A DNA stretch of 64,000 nt from Lachnospiraceae bacterium. GTDB lineage: Bacteria > Bacillota > Clostridia > Lachnospirales > Lachnospiraceae. The notes beneath the pieces are model-generated. The model saw nothing but the letters and a program-made list of their open reading frames with translations. It was not told where the DNA came from and made no database searches. Positions within the stretch are counted from its first letter, which is position 1; the number at the start of each line of letters is the position of its first letter. The translations under genes and the position numbers were made by a program. Positions 32,736 through 40,804 of the stretch are shown piece by piece. The stretch spans positions 26,004 through 90,003 of the forward strand of contig JAAUZU010000019.1 of the NCBI GenBank assembly GCA_014804445.1, written 5' to 3'.

Positions 32736-32950
32736 TTTACGGCAAGGGATAAGGGGAGGACTTGCAGCGAGGGACGCCCGTACCGCAATCTATTCCCGCT
32801 GCACCGCGCTCTCGCTCAGAAAGAAGCGTAGCAGTACTAAGCTCGTGAGGGACCTCGCTAAGTACTGACGCTTCTTAAAGGGTGCCGCGAGAACAGCTTG
32901 CGGTACGGGCTGTTCCGCGTGCGAGGCGGCGTGGTGTCCCTTGCCGTAAA
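32736..32950 (-). repeat. Long hairpin element LHE-3
   Basis: A roughly 215-bp palindrome. The outer stem TTTACGGCAAGGGA pairs with TCCCTTGCCGTAAA (perfect, 14 bp). A second stem CCCGTACCGCAA pairs with TTGCGGTACGGG (perfect, 12 bp). The inner stem pairs AAGAAGCGTAGCAGTACTAA with TTAGTACTGACGCTTCTT-like sequence, around an apical CTCGTGAGG/CCTCG loop. The core strand reads GCGCTCTCGCTC on the plus strand. Subfamily 3, with LHE-9. Confidence 0.85.
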
Positions 32951-33008
32951 TTCCTAAGAAGATAAGCCTATTGAACAATCCAACGCATAGTATCCTTTGC
33001 CGCTTTCA

Positions 33009-33147
33009 GCCGGCAGCGGAGCCATATGTCTGTTCAGACCGTTTAAAAACGCCGGTACTTAGGCGCTGTGTTTTAGCGCCTTACGTACCGCTGCGTTTTT
33101 ATCCGAGCGAGAGCGCGTCTGAACAGACATATGGCTCCGATGTCGGC
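33009..33147 (+). repeat. Long hairpin element LHE-4
   Basis: The stem beginning GGAGCCATATGTCTGTTCAG at 33018 pairs perfectly over 21 bp with the arm at 33118-33138. Outside it GCCG/CGGC pair. Inside are AAAAACGCCGGTACTTAGGC, an apical GGCGCTGTGTTTTAGCGCC loop, then CTTACGTACCGCTGCGTTTT. The core strand GAGCGAGAGCG is present. Subfamily 2, only about 60 bp from LHE-3 in opposite orientation. Confidence 0.87.
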
Positions 33148-33202
33148 GTGACTCGACGCAAGACAAATCCTGTTGTTTGGCAAACCACAATGCAGAGAGC
33201 GA

Positions 33203-33919
33203 TTACTTTATCATCTCAAGATACGCTTCCGGCATAAAAGACATCACTACAATTTGCACTGTCGTTGCTATATTCAAAATCCAATGCCCTGCCATAATAT
33301 AGCGGGGATTCTTTTTCCGATAGTATTGATAGCATATCCATATCGTCAGAGGGAGAAATGACAGGAAACGATAGGTTATGAATTGCATATCAAGCATTGT
33401 CGGAATGAAACTATGTTGCAGGGCGTAGAAAAATGCGGGGATAAAAATAGCTGTCCATTTGGACTGAAAGCCATTTACGCCATACCCCAGATACAATCCG
33501 TCTTCCGCGACTGTCGTCGTTATCGGAAGTACCAAAACATTGATTATGGCAAGATAAGGCGGGATTGGCGCTATCATCATCGGCGCAAGATAGGGGAGTT
33601 CACCATAACAGAGCCAACCTGCCAAATACATTCCCACCATACTGATGAACAGCATTATGACAATAAATAAAATTCCTTGGGGAACACTTTCTGTGTTTTT
33701 TTCATAATGTATCAGTTCACGGTATGTGATGTGACGGCGTTTGCAAATACGCCATAAAATAAGGATTGTGACAATGTTTAGTGCGGAGGCAATCACGGAC
33801 CACCAATGTGTAATTTCTGATAAATTTCTATGGGTCATTATGCTGCATAAGAAAAACACAGCTAAAAACAGGAAACAGCGCAAAGGAAGGAAAAGACCAG
33901 TTTTTTGATTATTCTGCAT
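33203..33919 (-). CDS. CPBP-like membrane protein with altered protease motif
   Basis: 238 residues from the ATG at 33919, behind AGGAGG, overlapping the end of the tetR gene by 11 bp. Six to eight helices are predicted. It fits the CPBP (CAAX protease/bacteriocin-processing) family by the spacing of VAEDGLYLGYG, FFYALQH and GHWILNIAT. The first motif, normally EExxxR, reads AEDGLYL. The second glutamate and the arginine are lost, so catalytic activity is doubtful. It is probably controlled by the coupled TetR regulator. Confidence 0.7.
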   Translation of the reverse strand: MQNNQKTGLFLPLRCFLFLAVFFLCSIMTHRNLSEITHWWSVIASALNIVTILILWRICKRRHITYRELIHYEKNTESVPQGILFIVIMLFISMVGMYLAGWLCYGELPYLAPMMIAPIPPYLAIINVLVLPITTTVAEDGLYLGYGVNGFQSKWTAIFIPAFFYALQHSFIPTMLDMQFITYRFLSFLPLTIWICYQYYRKKNPRYIMAGHWILNIATTVQIVVMSFMPEAYLEMIK

Positions 33920-34526
33920 GGCGGCTATCCTCCTCACCGGCTATACCGCAAAACAGCATGGTGACTGTATTCGCTATGAATAAATCGCGTTCAGCCTTGG
34001 AATATAAATCATATCCCAGAATTTCTTTTGCAGCATTTTTGGCAAGAAATGCTGTCTGCATAGCGGAAGCAAGAATGAATACAAGTAACTTTTTTGTTTC
34101 CTCATTTTTGTTGTCTCTGATTGCAAATGCAAACCCTTTCTGTGTATAGACAGAATTGCTGTCTGCCAAGTAATTCTGCATATCACTCAAAATAGATATA
34201 TTGGCAATTGCCTTATTTTCAAAAAGAAAATCAAAGACTTGGCTTGCCCAGGATATTAAACGCATTTTATCGGACAGTCCATCGGATTTTGAGCAATCTG
34301 TAATATCGGGCGTAAAGCCGGCCAATATGTTGTTGATTATTTTTTGTACACATTCTGTGATAAGATTTTCTTTGCTTCCAAAAAAATAATTGATGGAACC
34401 TAACCCTATATCTGCTTTTTCTGCAATTAAGCGGGCGGTAATTTTTTTGGTGTCCCCGTTATACTTTTCAATCAATCCGGTAGTAATTTCAATAATATGG
34501 TTTTTGACTTTTTCGTTATCGCGCAT
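33909..34526 (-). CDS. TetR-family regulator
   Basis: 205 residues from the ATG at 34526, behind GAGGAGAAAGG. The N-terminal helix-turn-helix is TTGLIEKYNGDTKKITARLI, then GLGSINYFFGSKENLI, followed by an all-helical ligand domain. It shares an operon with the CPBP-like gene. Two TGAAC/GTTCA palindromes directly upstream are its likely operator. The ligand is unknown. Confidence 0.87.
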   Translation of the reverse strand: MRDNEKVKNHIIEITTGLIEKYNGDTKKITARLIAEKADIGLGSINYFFGSKENLITECVQKIINNILAGFTPDITDCSKSDGLSDKMRLISWASQVFDFLFENKAIANISILSDMQNYLADSNSVYTQKGFAFAIRDNKNEETKKLLVFILASAMQTAFLAKNAAKEILGYDLYSKAERDLFIANTVTMLFCGIAGEEDSRHAE

Positions 34527-34540
34527 AATACCTTTCTCCT

Positions 34541-34580
34541 CTGAACAATGTTCACATACATTATAGTGAACGCTGTTCAG
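34541..34580. promoter_or_regulatory. TetR operator pair
   Basis: CTGAACAATGTTCA and TGAACGCTGTTCAG are two palindromes in a larger symmetric arrangement just upstream of the tetR ribosome site. Confidence 0.75.
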
Positions 34581-34714
34581 AAAATCAAGAGTCAATTTGT
34601 ATCTTCCGCTTATCCGGTTTGCAAAATAAATGAAAAAACTTGACTGTAAACTTGGTTGATACTTTATATTTATATATGGTATCGGCTACTATATAGGTGG
34701 TATAAAATATACGT

Positions 34715-34939
34715 AGGTGGTTGCGAAACTTTTATTTGCCGATTTCGAATTGTGTGTGTTGTATATTCCATAAGTAGACCCTTGCTTACCGTCGGCACCA
34801 AAGTCATGCCGGGCATGACTTGCTGCCGTATTTTGGCAGCTTATGTACCGCTACGGTAAGCTCGGAGCGAAAGCGAATCTGCGTTGGAATATACAACATG
34901 CACAATGACAATGGTACAGTCAATACGTTTCATATACCG
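34715..34939 (+). repeat. Long hairpin element LHE-5 with side hairpin
   Basis: Subfamily 1. The outer stem TTGTGTGTGTTGTATATTCC pairs with the arm ending TACAACATGCACAA through two adjacent G-T wobbles. A side hairpin AAGTCATGCC-G-GGCATGACTT (34801-34821) is inserted next to the GTCGGCACC strand. The apical loop is GCTGCCGTATTTTGGCAGC. The core strand reads GAGCGAAAGCG. The 3' arm overlaps the region just upstream of the broken MerR gene. Confidence 0.85.
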
Positions 34940-34957
34940 ATGGAAAGGAGCAGCAGT

Positions 34958-35783
34958 ATGACAATAAAGGAAGTTGAGGAGCGGACAGGACTGGCGCGTT
35001 CTAATATCCGGTTTTATGAAAAAGAAGGTCTGATAGAACCGTCGCGGAATGATAAAAACGGATATAGGGATTATTCTGAAAAGGACGTTGAAACGATTAA
35101 AAAATTGCTTATTTGCATACCCTGGAAATTTCCATTGAAGATATCCGCAGCATCATATTGGATAAAGTGTCGTTGGCAGAAGTGATAGAAAAGCAGGCTG
35201 CAATAATAAAAGAGCAGATTGACGGCTTAAATAAAGCAAAAGCCATGTGCGAGAGAATGGTGGAGGCCGGAAACCTTAGTTTTGGTGAGTTACAGGTTGA
35301 AAAATATGTGACAGACCTGCCGCATTATTGGAATAATCATAAAACCGTTTTCAAACTGGATTCGGTCGGTTTCCTGCATATATGGGGCAGCCTCATTACA
35401 TGGGCAGTTATCACATCTCTATGCTTGATAGTTGGAATATTGTCGTATACAAAATTACCGGATAAAATGCCTGTTCAGTGGAATCAGGGAATAGCAGTTT
35501 CCTTTATGGACAAAAAAATTATCTTTGTATATCCGCTGGCCTGTATCATCATCCGCATTTTGTTACGGCCGGTTATCTATGTAAAATTATGCATGCACCA
35601 TCCCTACGGAGAGCCATCACGGAATACCTGTCCAACTATATATGCTTTATTGCGCTGTCAGTAGAACTGTTTTCCATACTATTCGTGCAAGGACTGGTAA
35701 AAAGCGTAGTAACCGTTTTGCTTGTAGATACAGTCGTACTCATCGGCGTATTGCTGACGGCTCTATCAACTGTCCCAAGGTGA
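34958..35783 (+). pseudogene. MerR-family regulator with DUF1648-like membrane tail, two frameshifts
   Basis: Starts at 34958 behind AAAGGAGCAGCAGT. The MerR helix-turn-helix is TIKEVEERTGLARSNIRFYE, then KEGLIEPSRNDKNGYRDYSE. The frame breaks near 35110. A second frame continues the same protein (TLEISIEDIRSIILDKVSLA, then a coiled region and the membrane part with LPDKMPVQWNQG, a DUF1648-type motif). It breaks again near 35590, and a third frame carries the last helices (YICFIALSVELFSILFVQGL). Three consecutive frames cover one gene, so it is inactive unless the sequence has errors. Confidence 0.8.
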
Positions 35784-35842
35784 AAACAATGCTCAAAATA
35801 AAGTGCTATTGCCGGAGTACATAGCGTCTTTGACGCTTTCAA

Positions 35843-35979
35843 GCCGGCATTGGAGAGGTCTGTCTGTTCAGACCGTTTAAAAACGCTGGCGCTTGGCGAG
35901 GTTCTTTCGAGCCTAGCGTCCACTGCGTTTTTATCCGAGCGGGAGCGTGTCTGAACAGACAGACCTCTTCGATGTCGGC
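35843..35979 (+). repeat. Long hairpin element LHE-6
   Basis: Subfamily 2. The stem beginning GAGAGGTCTGTCTGTTCAGA pairs perfectly for about 20 bp with its partner ending near 35969. Compared with LHE-4, the outer half of both arms has changed together (CATATGTCTG to GGTCTGTCTG). The apical loop is GCGAGGTTCTTTCGAGC and the core strand GAGCGGGAGCG. It lies between the broken MerR gene and the CPBP gene. Confidence 0.85.
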
Positions 35980-36012
35980 GTGACTTGCTCTGGTATATAT
36001 TATTTTGTCAGT

Positions 36013-36888
36013 TTAAGGTAAGTTTCCGGCATGAGGGAAGTCCAATCGTATCAACATAATAACCGCACATAATACCAATCCGGACATACCGATAATGCCT
36101 GTCGGATTGGGACCTAGCAGTCCGCTTTTGTGTGAAACGGAAATAAAAACAGGAATTTCGCCGATGACATTGACTGCGCCGTGAATAATGGCGCTGTACA
36201 TAACATTATTGCTGATTACCATGACACAGGAACAGATAGTGCCTATTGTCATACATGCCAGCATCATCATTGCCATATTGCTCCACGGCGCGCCTATATT
36301 CTCCGAACTGTAATTAAAACCGAAATAAATCAACGGCATATGTGCCAGACCCCAGCAAAAACCATTCAGTAGTATTCCTTTTTTCAGCCCATATTGGGCG
36401 ATTTGTTTTGGAAGCAGGTATTCACGCCAGCCGATTTCCTCGCCAAGCTCCAGCAACTGCAGAGGAATACAAAATGCGGCAATCAATACACACACTGCGC
36501 AAAAGAAAAAGGGATTTCTGATTTGTATGACAGCGTCTGTTCCGGCTAAGCTGCTGATATCAAAAACGCCGCTGTATTGCGCGGGAAAAAACAGGAAATA
36601 GAGGACGGATCCCATTGCAATCAGAATGGCGGGAACAAAGGCGCAGAAAGCCCACAAAACCGGATTTTTCCACAGCTTTAGTGAAAATCGCCACTTTGTT
36701 TTATCCTTCGTGATGCGCCTCGTCAGAATGGCGGCAGTAACCGGAAAGGCAGTAAATCCTTTCTGCAATATCTGATAGGCGGCATTTTCCCTGTTGCTTT
36801 GTGTAAAGAACGCCGCCATGCCAAGCAAAAAACATGTTCCCAGCGTCAATAGTAGATACAGTCTTATTTGTTTTTGGTTATCATTCAT
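36013..36888 (-). CDS. CPBP-family intramembrane metalloprotease
   Basis: 291 residues with about eight membrane helices. The active-site motifs are intact: EEIGWREYLLP (EExxxR), CWGLAHMP (second motif with His) and HGAVNVIGE (third). Bacterial members act in bacteriocin self-immunity or processing of unknown substrates. Its start overlaps the DUF3021 gene by eight bases, so it is the third gene of the LytTR operon. Confidence 0.88.
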   Translation of the reverse strand: MNDNQKQIRLYLLLTLGTCFLLGMAAFFTQSNRENAAYQILQKGFTAFPVTAAILTRRITKDKTKWRFSLKLWKNPVLWAFCAFVPAILIAMGSVLYFLFFPAQYSGVFDISSLAGTDAVIQIRNPFFFCAVCVLIAAFCIPLQLLELGEEIGWREYLLPKQIAQYGLKKGILLNGFCWGLAHMPLIYFGFNYSSENIGAPWSNMAMMMLACMTIGTICSCVMVISNNVMYSAIIHGAVNVIGEIPVFISVSHKSGLLGPNPTGIIGMSGLVLCAVIMLIRLDFPHAGNLP

Positions 36889-37318
36889 TTTGGGTCTGCT
36901 CCTTTAGCTGTTGTATCTTTGTTGTCATTGCGGCTGAGTCGGTTATTTCCATGTAATAATCAATCAAATTGACAGCGGCATAGATGATGGCAACGGTCAA
37001 CATAATGGTTATACAAAGGGATTTGCTGATTAACGCGTCCGCAATATAGGAAACCAATAGTACAACTGCTTCAATCAGTAAAAATTGAAGAATTTTTCTA
37101 AACACCATCTGCTTCAGGCTTAGTTCTTTGGAGGAATAGACTACAAAGGAAGGGAGCAGGCAGAAAAAAGCATACACAAACGGCAGGAACAGAAGGGCAT
37201 AGTCCGGTCTGCCCGCAGATGGGCTGGTACACCCGATAATACCGATGGACAGGGTTATTCCGGCCTGTATCAGCAGAAAGTCAATTATACATTTTTTGAA
37301 AAATTCCCGAAATTCCAT
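36881..37318 (-). CDS. DUF3021 membrane protein
   Basis: 145 residues with four membrane helices (FLLIQAGITLSIGIIG, YALLFLPFVYAFFCLLPSFV, FLLIEAVVLLVSYIADAL, and CITIMLTVAIIYAAVNLIDY) and a short coiled tail. This family is regularly encoded next to a LytTR regulator and is thought to modulate it at the membrane. Start and stop overlap by one base (TAATG) with the LytTR gene. Confidence 0.85.
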   Translation of the reverse strand: MEFREFFKKCIIDFLLIQAGITLSIGIIGCTSPSAGRPDYALLFLPFVYAFFCLLPSFVVYSSKELSLKQMVFRKILQFLLIEAVVLLVSYIADALISKSLCITIMLTVAIIYAAVNLIDYYMEITDSAAMTTKIQQLKEQTQNE

Positions 37319-37764
37319 TACAAACCCTCCATAATAGTTTTCTTTACGAACTTTGCATATTTTCTGGATATCATTACTTTTTCACCGTTTTCCATACAGG
37401 CAAGGTAACGTCCGTTCAAAGCAGGACGGATAGAATTTACTTTCAGCAGACAGATTAGAAACGATTTGGAACAACGTACAAACTTATGAGGTTCCAATTC
37501 CCTTTCCAACTCATAGAGCCGCTTTTTGATTTCCAGTACGTTTGTGCGAGTATATGCAAATACATTTTCACCTACTGCTTCCACATACAGGATGTCTTTA
37601 ATAGAAACGGACTGCTGTTCAGCCGCATGCGTATATCCGGTCAGAAAGCTGTTTTTTGCGAGACAGTAATTTTTGATATCCTCAAATTCTTTTGTCATTT
37701 CCATACATTCAATAATAATCTGCTCTTCCTGTTTTGATAAAACATTTCGTATTTTCACTTTCAT
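37318..37764 (-). CDS. LytTR DNA-binding domain regulator
   Basis: 148 residues without a receiver domain. The C-terminal LytTR domain spans about residues 48-145 (SIKDILYVEAVGENVFAYTR, LEPHKFVRCSKSFLICLLKV, NSIRPALNGRYLACMENGEK, VMISRKYAKFVKK). Free-standing LytTR proteins paired with DUF3021 control efflux or bacteriocin-related operons in Firmicutes. This one probably autoregulates the LytTR-DUF3021-CPBP operon. Confidence 0.9.
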   Translation of the reverse strand: MKVKIRNVLSKQEEQIIIECMEMTKEFEDIKNYCLAKNSFLTGYTHAAEQQSVSIKDILYVEAVGENVFAYTRTNVLEIKKRLYELERELEPHKFVRCSKSFLICLLKVNSIRPALNGRYLACMENGEKVMISRKYAKFVKKTIMEGL

Positions 37765-37984
37765 AATGGCATCGCGTCCTCTCTAAACTGCCTTGCGTCA
37801 CATTTACTTTAGCAAAATGTTTTTAAAATTTCTACAGCTTCATGATAAGGTGCATTTTAAACGGACAAAATACATATAATTCAGTTTCTCTTTTTCAGTA
37901 TTATGATATAACGAAAATCCTCTTTACAAACGTATATGCATGTGTTACCATCATACATAGTAATAAAAACTACATATAAAAGTT

Positions 37985-38013
37985 TTGATTACTCTGAATA
38001 TAATACATATAAA
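37985..38013 (+). promoter_or_regulatory. Promoter of the degV-like gene
   Basis: TTGATT, 17 bases, TATAAA. It lies in the 300-bp AT-rich gap between the divergent LytTR and degV-like genes. Nothing else is recognised in that gap. Confidence 0.6.
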
Positions 38014-38064
38014 AACCTTGCGAAGCAGAAAATAACAGAGTATACAGGAAAGGTATGGTAAGAC

Positions 38065-38901
38065 ATGAGTTATAAGATTGTTGTGGACAGTTGTTGTGAG
38101 CTTCCAAAAGAACAGCTCCAAAGCGAAAATTTCGAGAGAGTGCCATTGGGAATTGAAATAGGAGACTATAATCTGCTTGACGATGAGAGCTTCAATCAGG
38201 CGGATTTCCTGAAAAGAGTCGCGGCTTACCCCAAATGCCCCAAGTCTTCCTGCCCGTCTCCTGAGAGATATATGGAGGCGTATCACACCGATGCGGAGTG
38301 TGTTTATGTGGTAACTCTGTCCTCCAAGCTCAGCGGCAGCTATAACAGCGCGGAGTTGGGCAAGAGAATGTATCTGGAAAAGTACGGGGAGAAAAAGATA
38401 CATGTGGTAGACTCCGAGTCGGCGAGCTGCGGAGAAACGCAGATTGCGCTAAGGCTTCAGGAACTGGAGGAGGAAGGTCTTTCCTTTGAAGAGGTGGTGA
38501 AGCAGATCATGGCTTTCAGGGACAATATGAATACCTATTTTGTGCTGGATAATCTGGAAACGCTGCGGAAAAACGGCAGGCTTTCAAATATCAAAGCGGC
38601 AGTGGCGTCCACGCTGAATATCAAACCGATTATGGGAGCCGACAAGGGCACTATTTTTCAGATGGGGCAGGGCATCGGCATGAAAAAAGCGATTGCCAGG
38701 ATGGTGGATAAGATTGCAGAGACGTTAAAGGGAGCGGAGAGAAAGCGGATTATCATATCCCACTGCAATGCAAAAGAAAGAGCAGAAAACGTTATGCGGC
38801 TTCTTCGTGAAAAAATACGGTGTCAGGAAATTATGGTCATGGATACTGCCGGAATCAGCAGCATGTACGCCAATGACGGGGGCGTCATCGTAGCCTTCTA
38901 G
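38065..38901 (+). CDS. DegV-family fatty-acid-binding protein
   Basis: 278 residues of the DegV fold. It has the N-terminal strand KIVVDSCCELP, then VPLGIEIGDYNLLDDE, the TS-type region SCPSPERYMEAY, VVTLSSKLSGSYNSAELGK, VVDSESASCGE, and LDNLETLRKNGRLSNIKA. DegV proteins bind a long-chain fatty acid, and some present it to fatty acid kinase FakA. No fakA is nearby. It appears to be a single-gene unit. Confidence 0.92.
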   Translation: MSYKIVVDSCCELPKEQLQSENFERVPLGIEIGDYNLLDDESFNQADFLKRVAAYPKCPKSSCPSPERYMEAYHTDAECVYVVTLSSKLSGSYNSAELGKRMYLEKYGEKKIHVVDSESASCGETQIALRLQELEEEGLSFEEVVKQIMAFRDNMNTYFVLDNLETLRKNGRLSNIKAAVASTLNIKPIMGADKGTIFQMGQGIGMKKAIARMVDKIAETLKGAERKRIIISHCNAKERAENVMRLLREKIRCQEIMVMDTAGISSMYANDGGVIVAF

Positions 38902-38942
38902 GGAAGCAATTGCAACAGCGGCCTGAGGAAACACTGCTGTAA

Positions 38943-39236
38943 TCACATGGTAATCAGTTCTATCGGCGAATAAAAAAGCAGCACAATCAGCAATATCTGG
39001 ATAATCAGAATGGCGGGCATGCCATACACGAATTTAAAATGTCTTGTCTTGTGGCGGAATGTGTACATGCCTGCGATAGCGCCAATGCTGCCGCCGATGA
39101 TGGCGATGATAAAGAGGGTGGCTTCCGGAATCCGGAAGGCACCCTTTATTGCTTTTCTTTTATCGATTCCCATAAGGGCAAACGCGATCAAGTTGATAAG
39201 CGCGAAATATGCCGCGATAAACAGAATCACCGTCAT
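38943..39236 (-). CDS. DUF1294 membrane protein
   Basis: 97 residues with three membrane helices. It has the DUF1294 signature ALMGIDKRKAIKGAFRIPEA followed by GGSIGAIAGMYTFRHKTRH. Function unknown. It lies 15 bp after argG on the same strand and may be co-transcribed with it. Confidence 0.85.
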   Translation of the reverse strand: MTVILFIAAYFALINLIAFALMGIDKRKAIKGAFRIPEATLFIIAIIGGSIGAIAGMYTFRHKTRHFKFVYGMPAILIIQILLIVLLFYSPIELITM

Positions 39237-39251
39237 AATAAAATCTCCAAA

Positions 39252-40469
39252 TTACTTGTCGGAAGCCTCCTGAAGCTTCATAGCCCGTACCTTTAAGGAA
39301 AGGCCGAACAGGTTAATAAATCCTTCTGCGTCATGGTGGTCATACAAATCGCCCGTTGTAAAGGAAGCGATGGACTCATTATACAGGGAGTAGGGAGAGG
39401 TGGTGCCGGCTTTTATGATGTTGCCCTTGTAAAGCTTGAATTTGACTTCACCGGTCACATACTCCTGTGTCTTCTCTACAAAAGCCTGAATAGCCTCTCT
39501 TAACGGCGTAAACCATTTTCCTTCATAGACGATATCTGCAAAACGGTTGCCCATCTCTTTTTTCATGGTGTAGGTATCGCGATCCAGTATCAGTTCTTCG
39601 AGCTGCTGGTGCGCTTCCATCAAAATGGTGCCGCCGGGAGTCTCATAAACGCCGCGGGACTTCATGCCTACAACACGGTTTTCCACGATGTCGATAATAC
39701 CGATGCCATGTTTGCCGCCAAGCTTGTTTAATTCGCGTACAATATCGGAATACTTCATTTTTTTGCCGTTTACGGAGACAGGAATTCCCTTTTCAAATTC
39801 CATGGTGACATATTCTCCCTCCTCGGGCGCTTTTTCAGGCGTGGTGCCGAGAACGAGAAGATGTCCGTAGTTGGGCTCGTTGGCAGGATCCTCCAGCTCC
39901 AGACCTTCGTGGCTGATGTGCCAGATGTTGCGGTCGCGGCTGTAGGAGGAATCTGCTGAGAAGGGAAGGTGGATGCCGTGTGCTTCGCAGTAGGCGATTT
40001 CTGACTCACGGGAATCCATGGTCCACTTGTCATTTCTCCATGCAGCGATGATTTTGATGTCGGGTGCAAGCGCTTTGATGCCAAGCTCGAAACGAATCTG
40101 GTCGTTGCCCTTGCCGGTAGCGCCGTGGCAGATGGCAGCAGCGTTTTCCTTGCGTGCAATCTCCACCAGTTTTTTGGCAATCAGAGGCCTTGCCATAGAA
40201 GTACCCAAAAGGTATTTGTTTTCATATACGGCATGCGCCTGTACGCAGGGAGCGATGTACTCGTCGCAGAACTCGTCTGTCACATCCAGAATATACAGCT
40301 TTTCTGCGCCGCAGGACTTTGCCCTTTCTTCCAGACCGTCAAGTTCTTCCTCCTGTCCGCAGTCGATGCAGACGCAAACAACGTCATAATCAAAATTCTC
40401 CTTTAACCAAGGAATAATGGCGGTGGTATCAAGACCGCCGGAATATGCAAGTATTACTTTTTCTTTCAT
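39252..40469 (-). CDS. argG: Argininosuccinate synthase
   Basis: 405 residues, of normal length. Condenses citrulline and aspartate with ATP to argininosuccinate. The ATP-pyrophosphatase P-loop is [16 protein letters not shown] near the N-terminus. Further family blocks are [37 protein letters not shown], and [19 protein letters not shown]. It runs opposite to argJ, argB and argD in the same region. AT-rich sequence upstream contains ARG-box-like sites. No argH is seen in the window. Confidence 0.96.
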   Translation of the reverse strand: MKEKVILAYSGGLDTTAIIPWLKENFDYDVVCVCIDCGQEEELDGLEERAKSCGAEKLYILDVTDEFCDEYIAPCVQAHAVYENKYLLGTSMARPLIAKKLVEIARKENAAAICHGATGKGNDQIRFELGIKALAPDIKIIAAWRNDKWTMDSRESEIAYCEAHGIHLPFSADSSYSRDRNIWHISHEGLELEDPANEPNYGHLLVLGTTPEKAPEEGEYVTMEFEKGIPVSVNGKKMKYSDIVRELNKLGGKHGIGIIDIVENRVVGMKSRGVYETPGGTILMEAHQQLEELILDRDTYTMKKEMGNRFADIVYEGKWFTPLREAIQAFVEKTQEYVTGEVKFKLYKGNIIKAGTTSPYSLYNESIASFTTGDLYDHHDAEGFINLFGLSLKVRAMKLQEASDK

Positions 40470-40626
40470 GTATTCACCATGTCCTTCCTGTGCCTTATGT
40501 AATGAGGCTTACACTTTCTTCTTTTTAACTTATTCCCTAATATACAACATCTTTGTTCCGATTGCAAGAGGAAATATGAATATATAATAAAAAATATTTG
40601 CATAAATAAGGCGTCAAAATGAATAT

Positions 40627-40664
40627 TATGAATTTTTGCATAAGCAAAATGTATAAAAATGCAC
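40627..40664. promoter_or_regulatory. ARG-box-like operators upstream of argG
   Basis: TATGAATTTTTGCATAA (40627-40643) and GTATAAAAATGCAC (40651-40664) resemble the AT-rich, weakly palindromic ArgR/AhrC boxes, placed side by side as usual. They lie about 160-195 bp upstream of argG and 140 bp from the next rightward gene. No argR gene is seen in the window. Confidence 0.5.
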
Positions 40665-40804
40665 AAAAATAATTTTAAAAATAAGCAAAAGAAAGGCAGT
40701 ATGGCTATTTTACCTGTGAAAACTTTATGTTATACTGTAGAAAGTAATTTTTAAACGGGCGCATGGATGCCGTTTCGGATTAGGCGCCTGGGGAGGATAA
40801 AGAA

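Noticed and set aside
40470..40804. T-box or arginine riboswitch upstream of argG
   Set aside because: No T-box sequence or specifier-like structure is recognised. The AT-rich repeats fit ARG boxes better.
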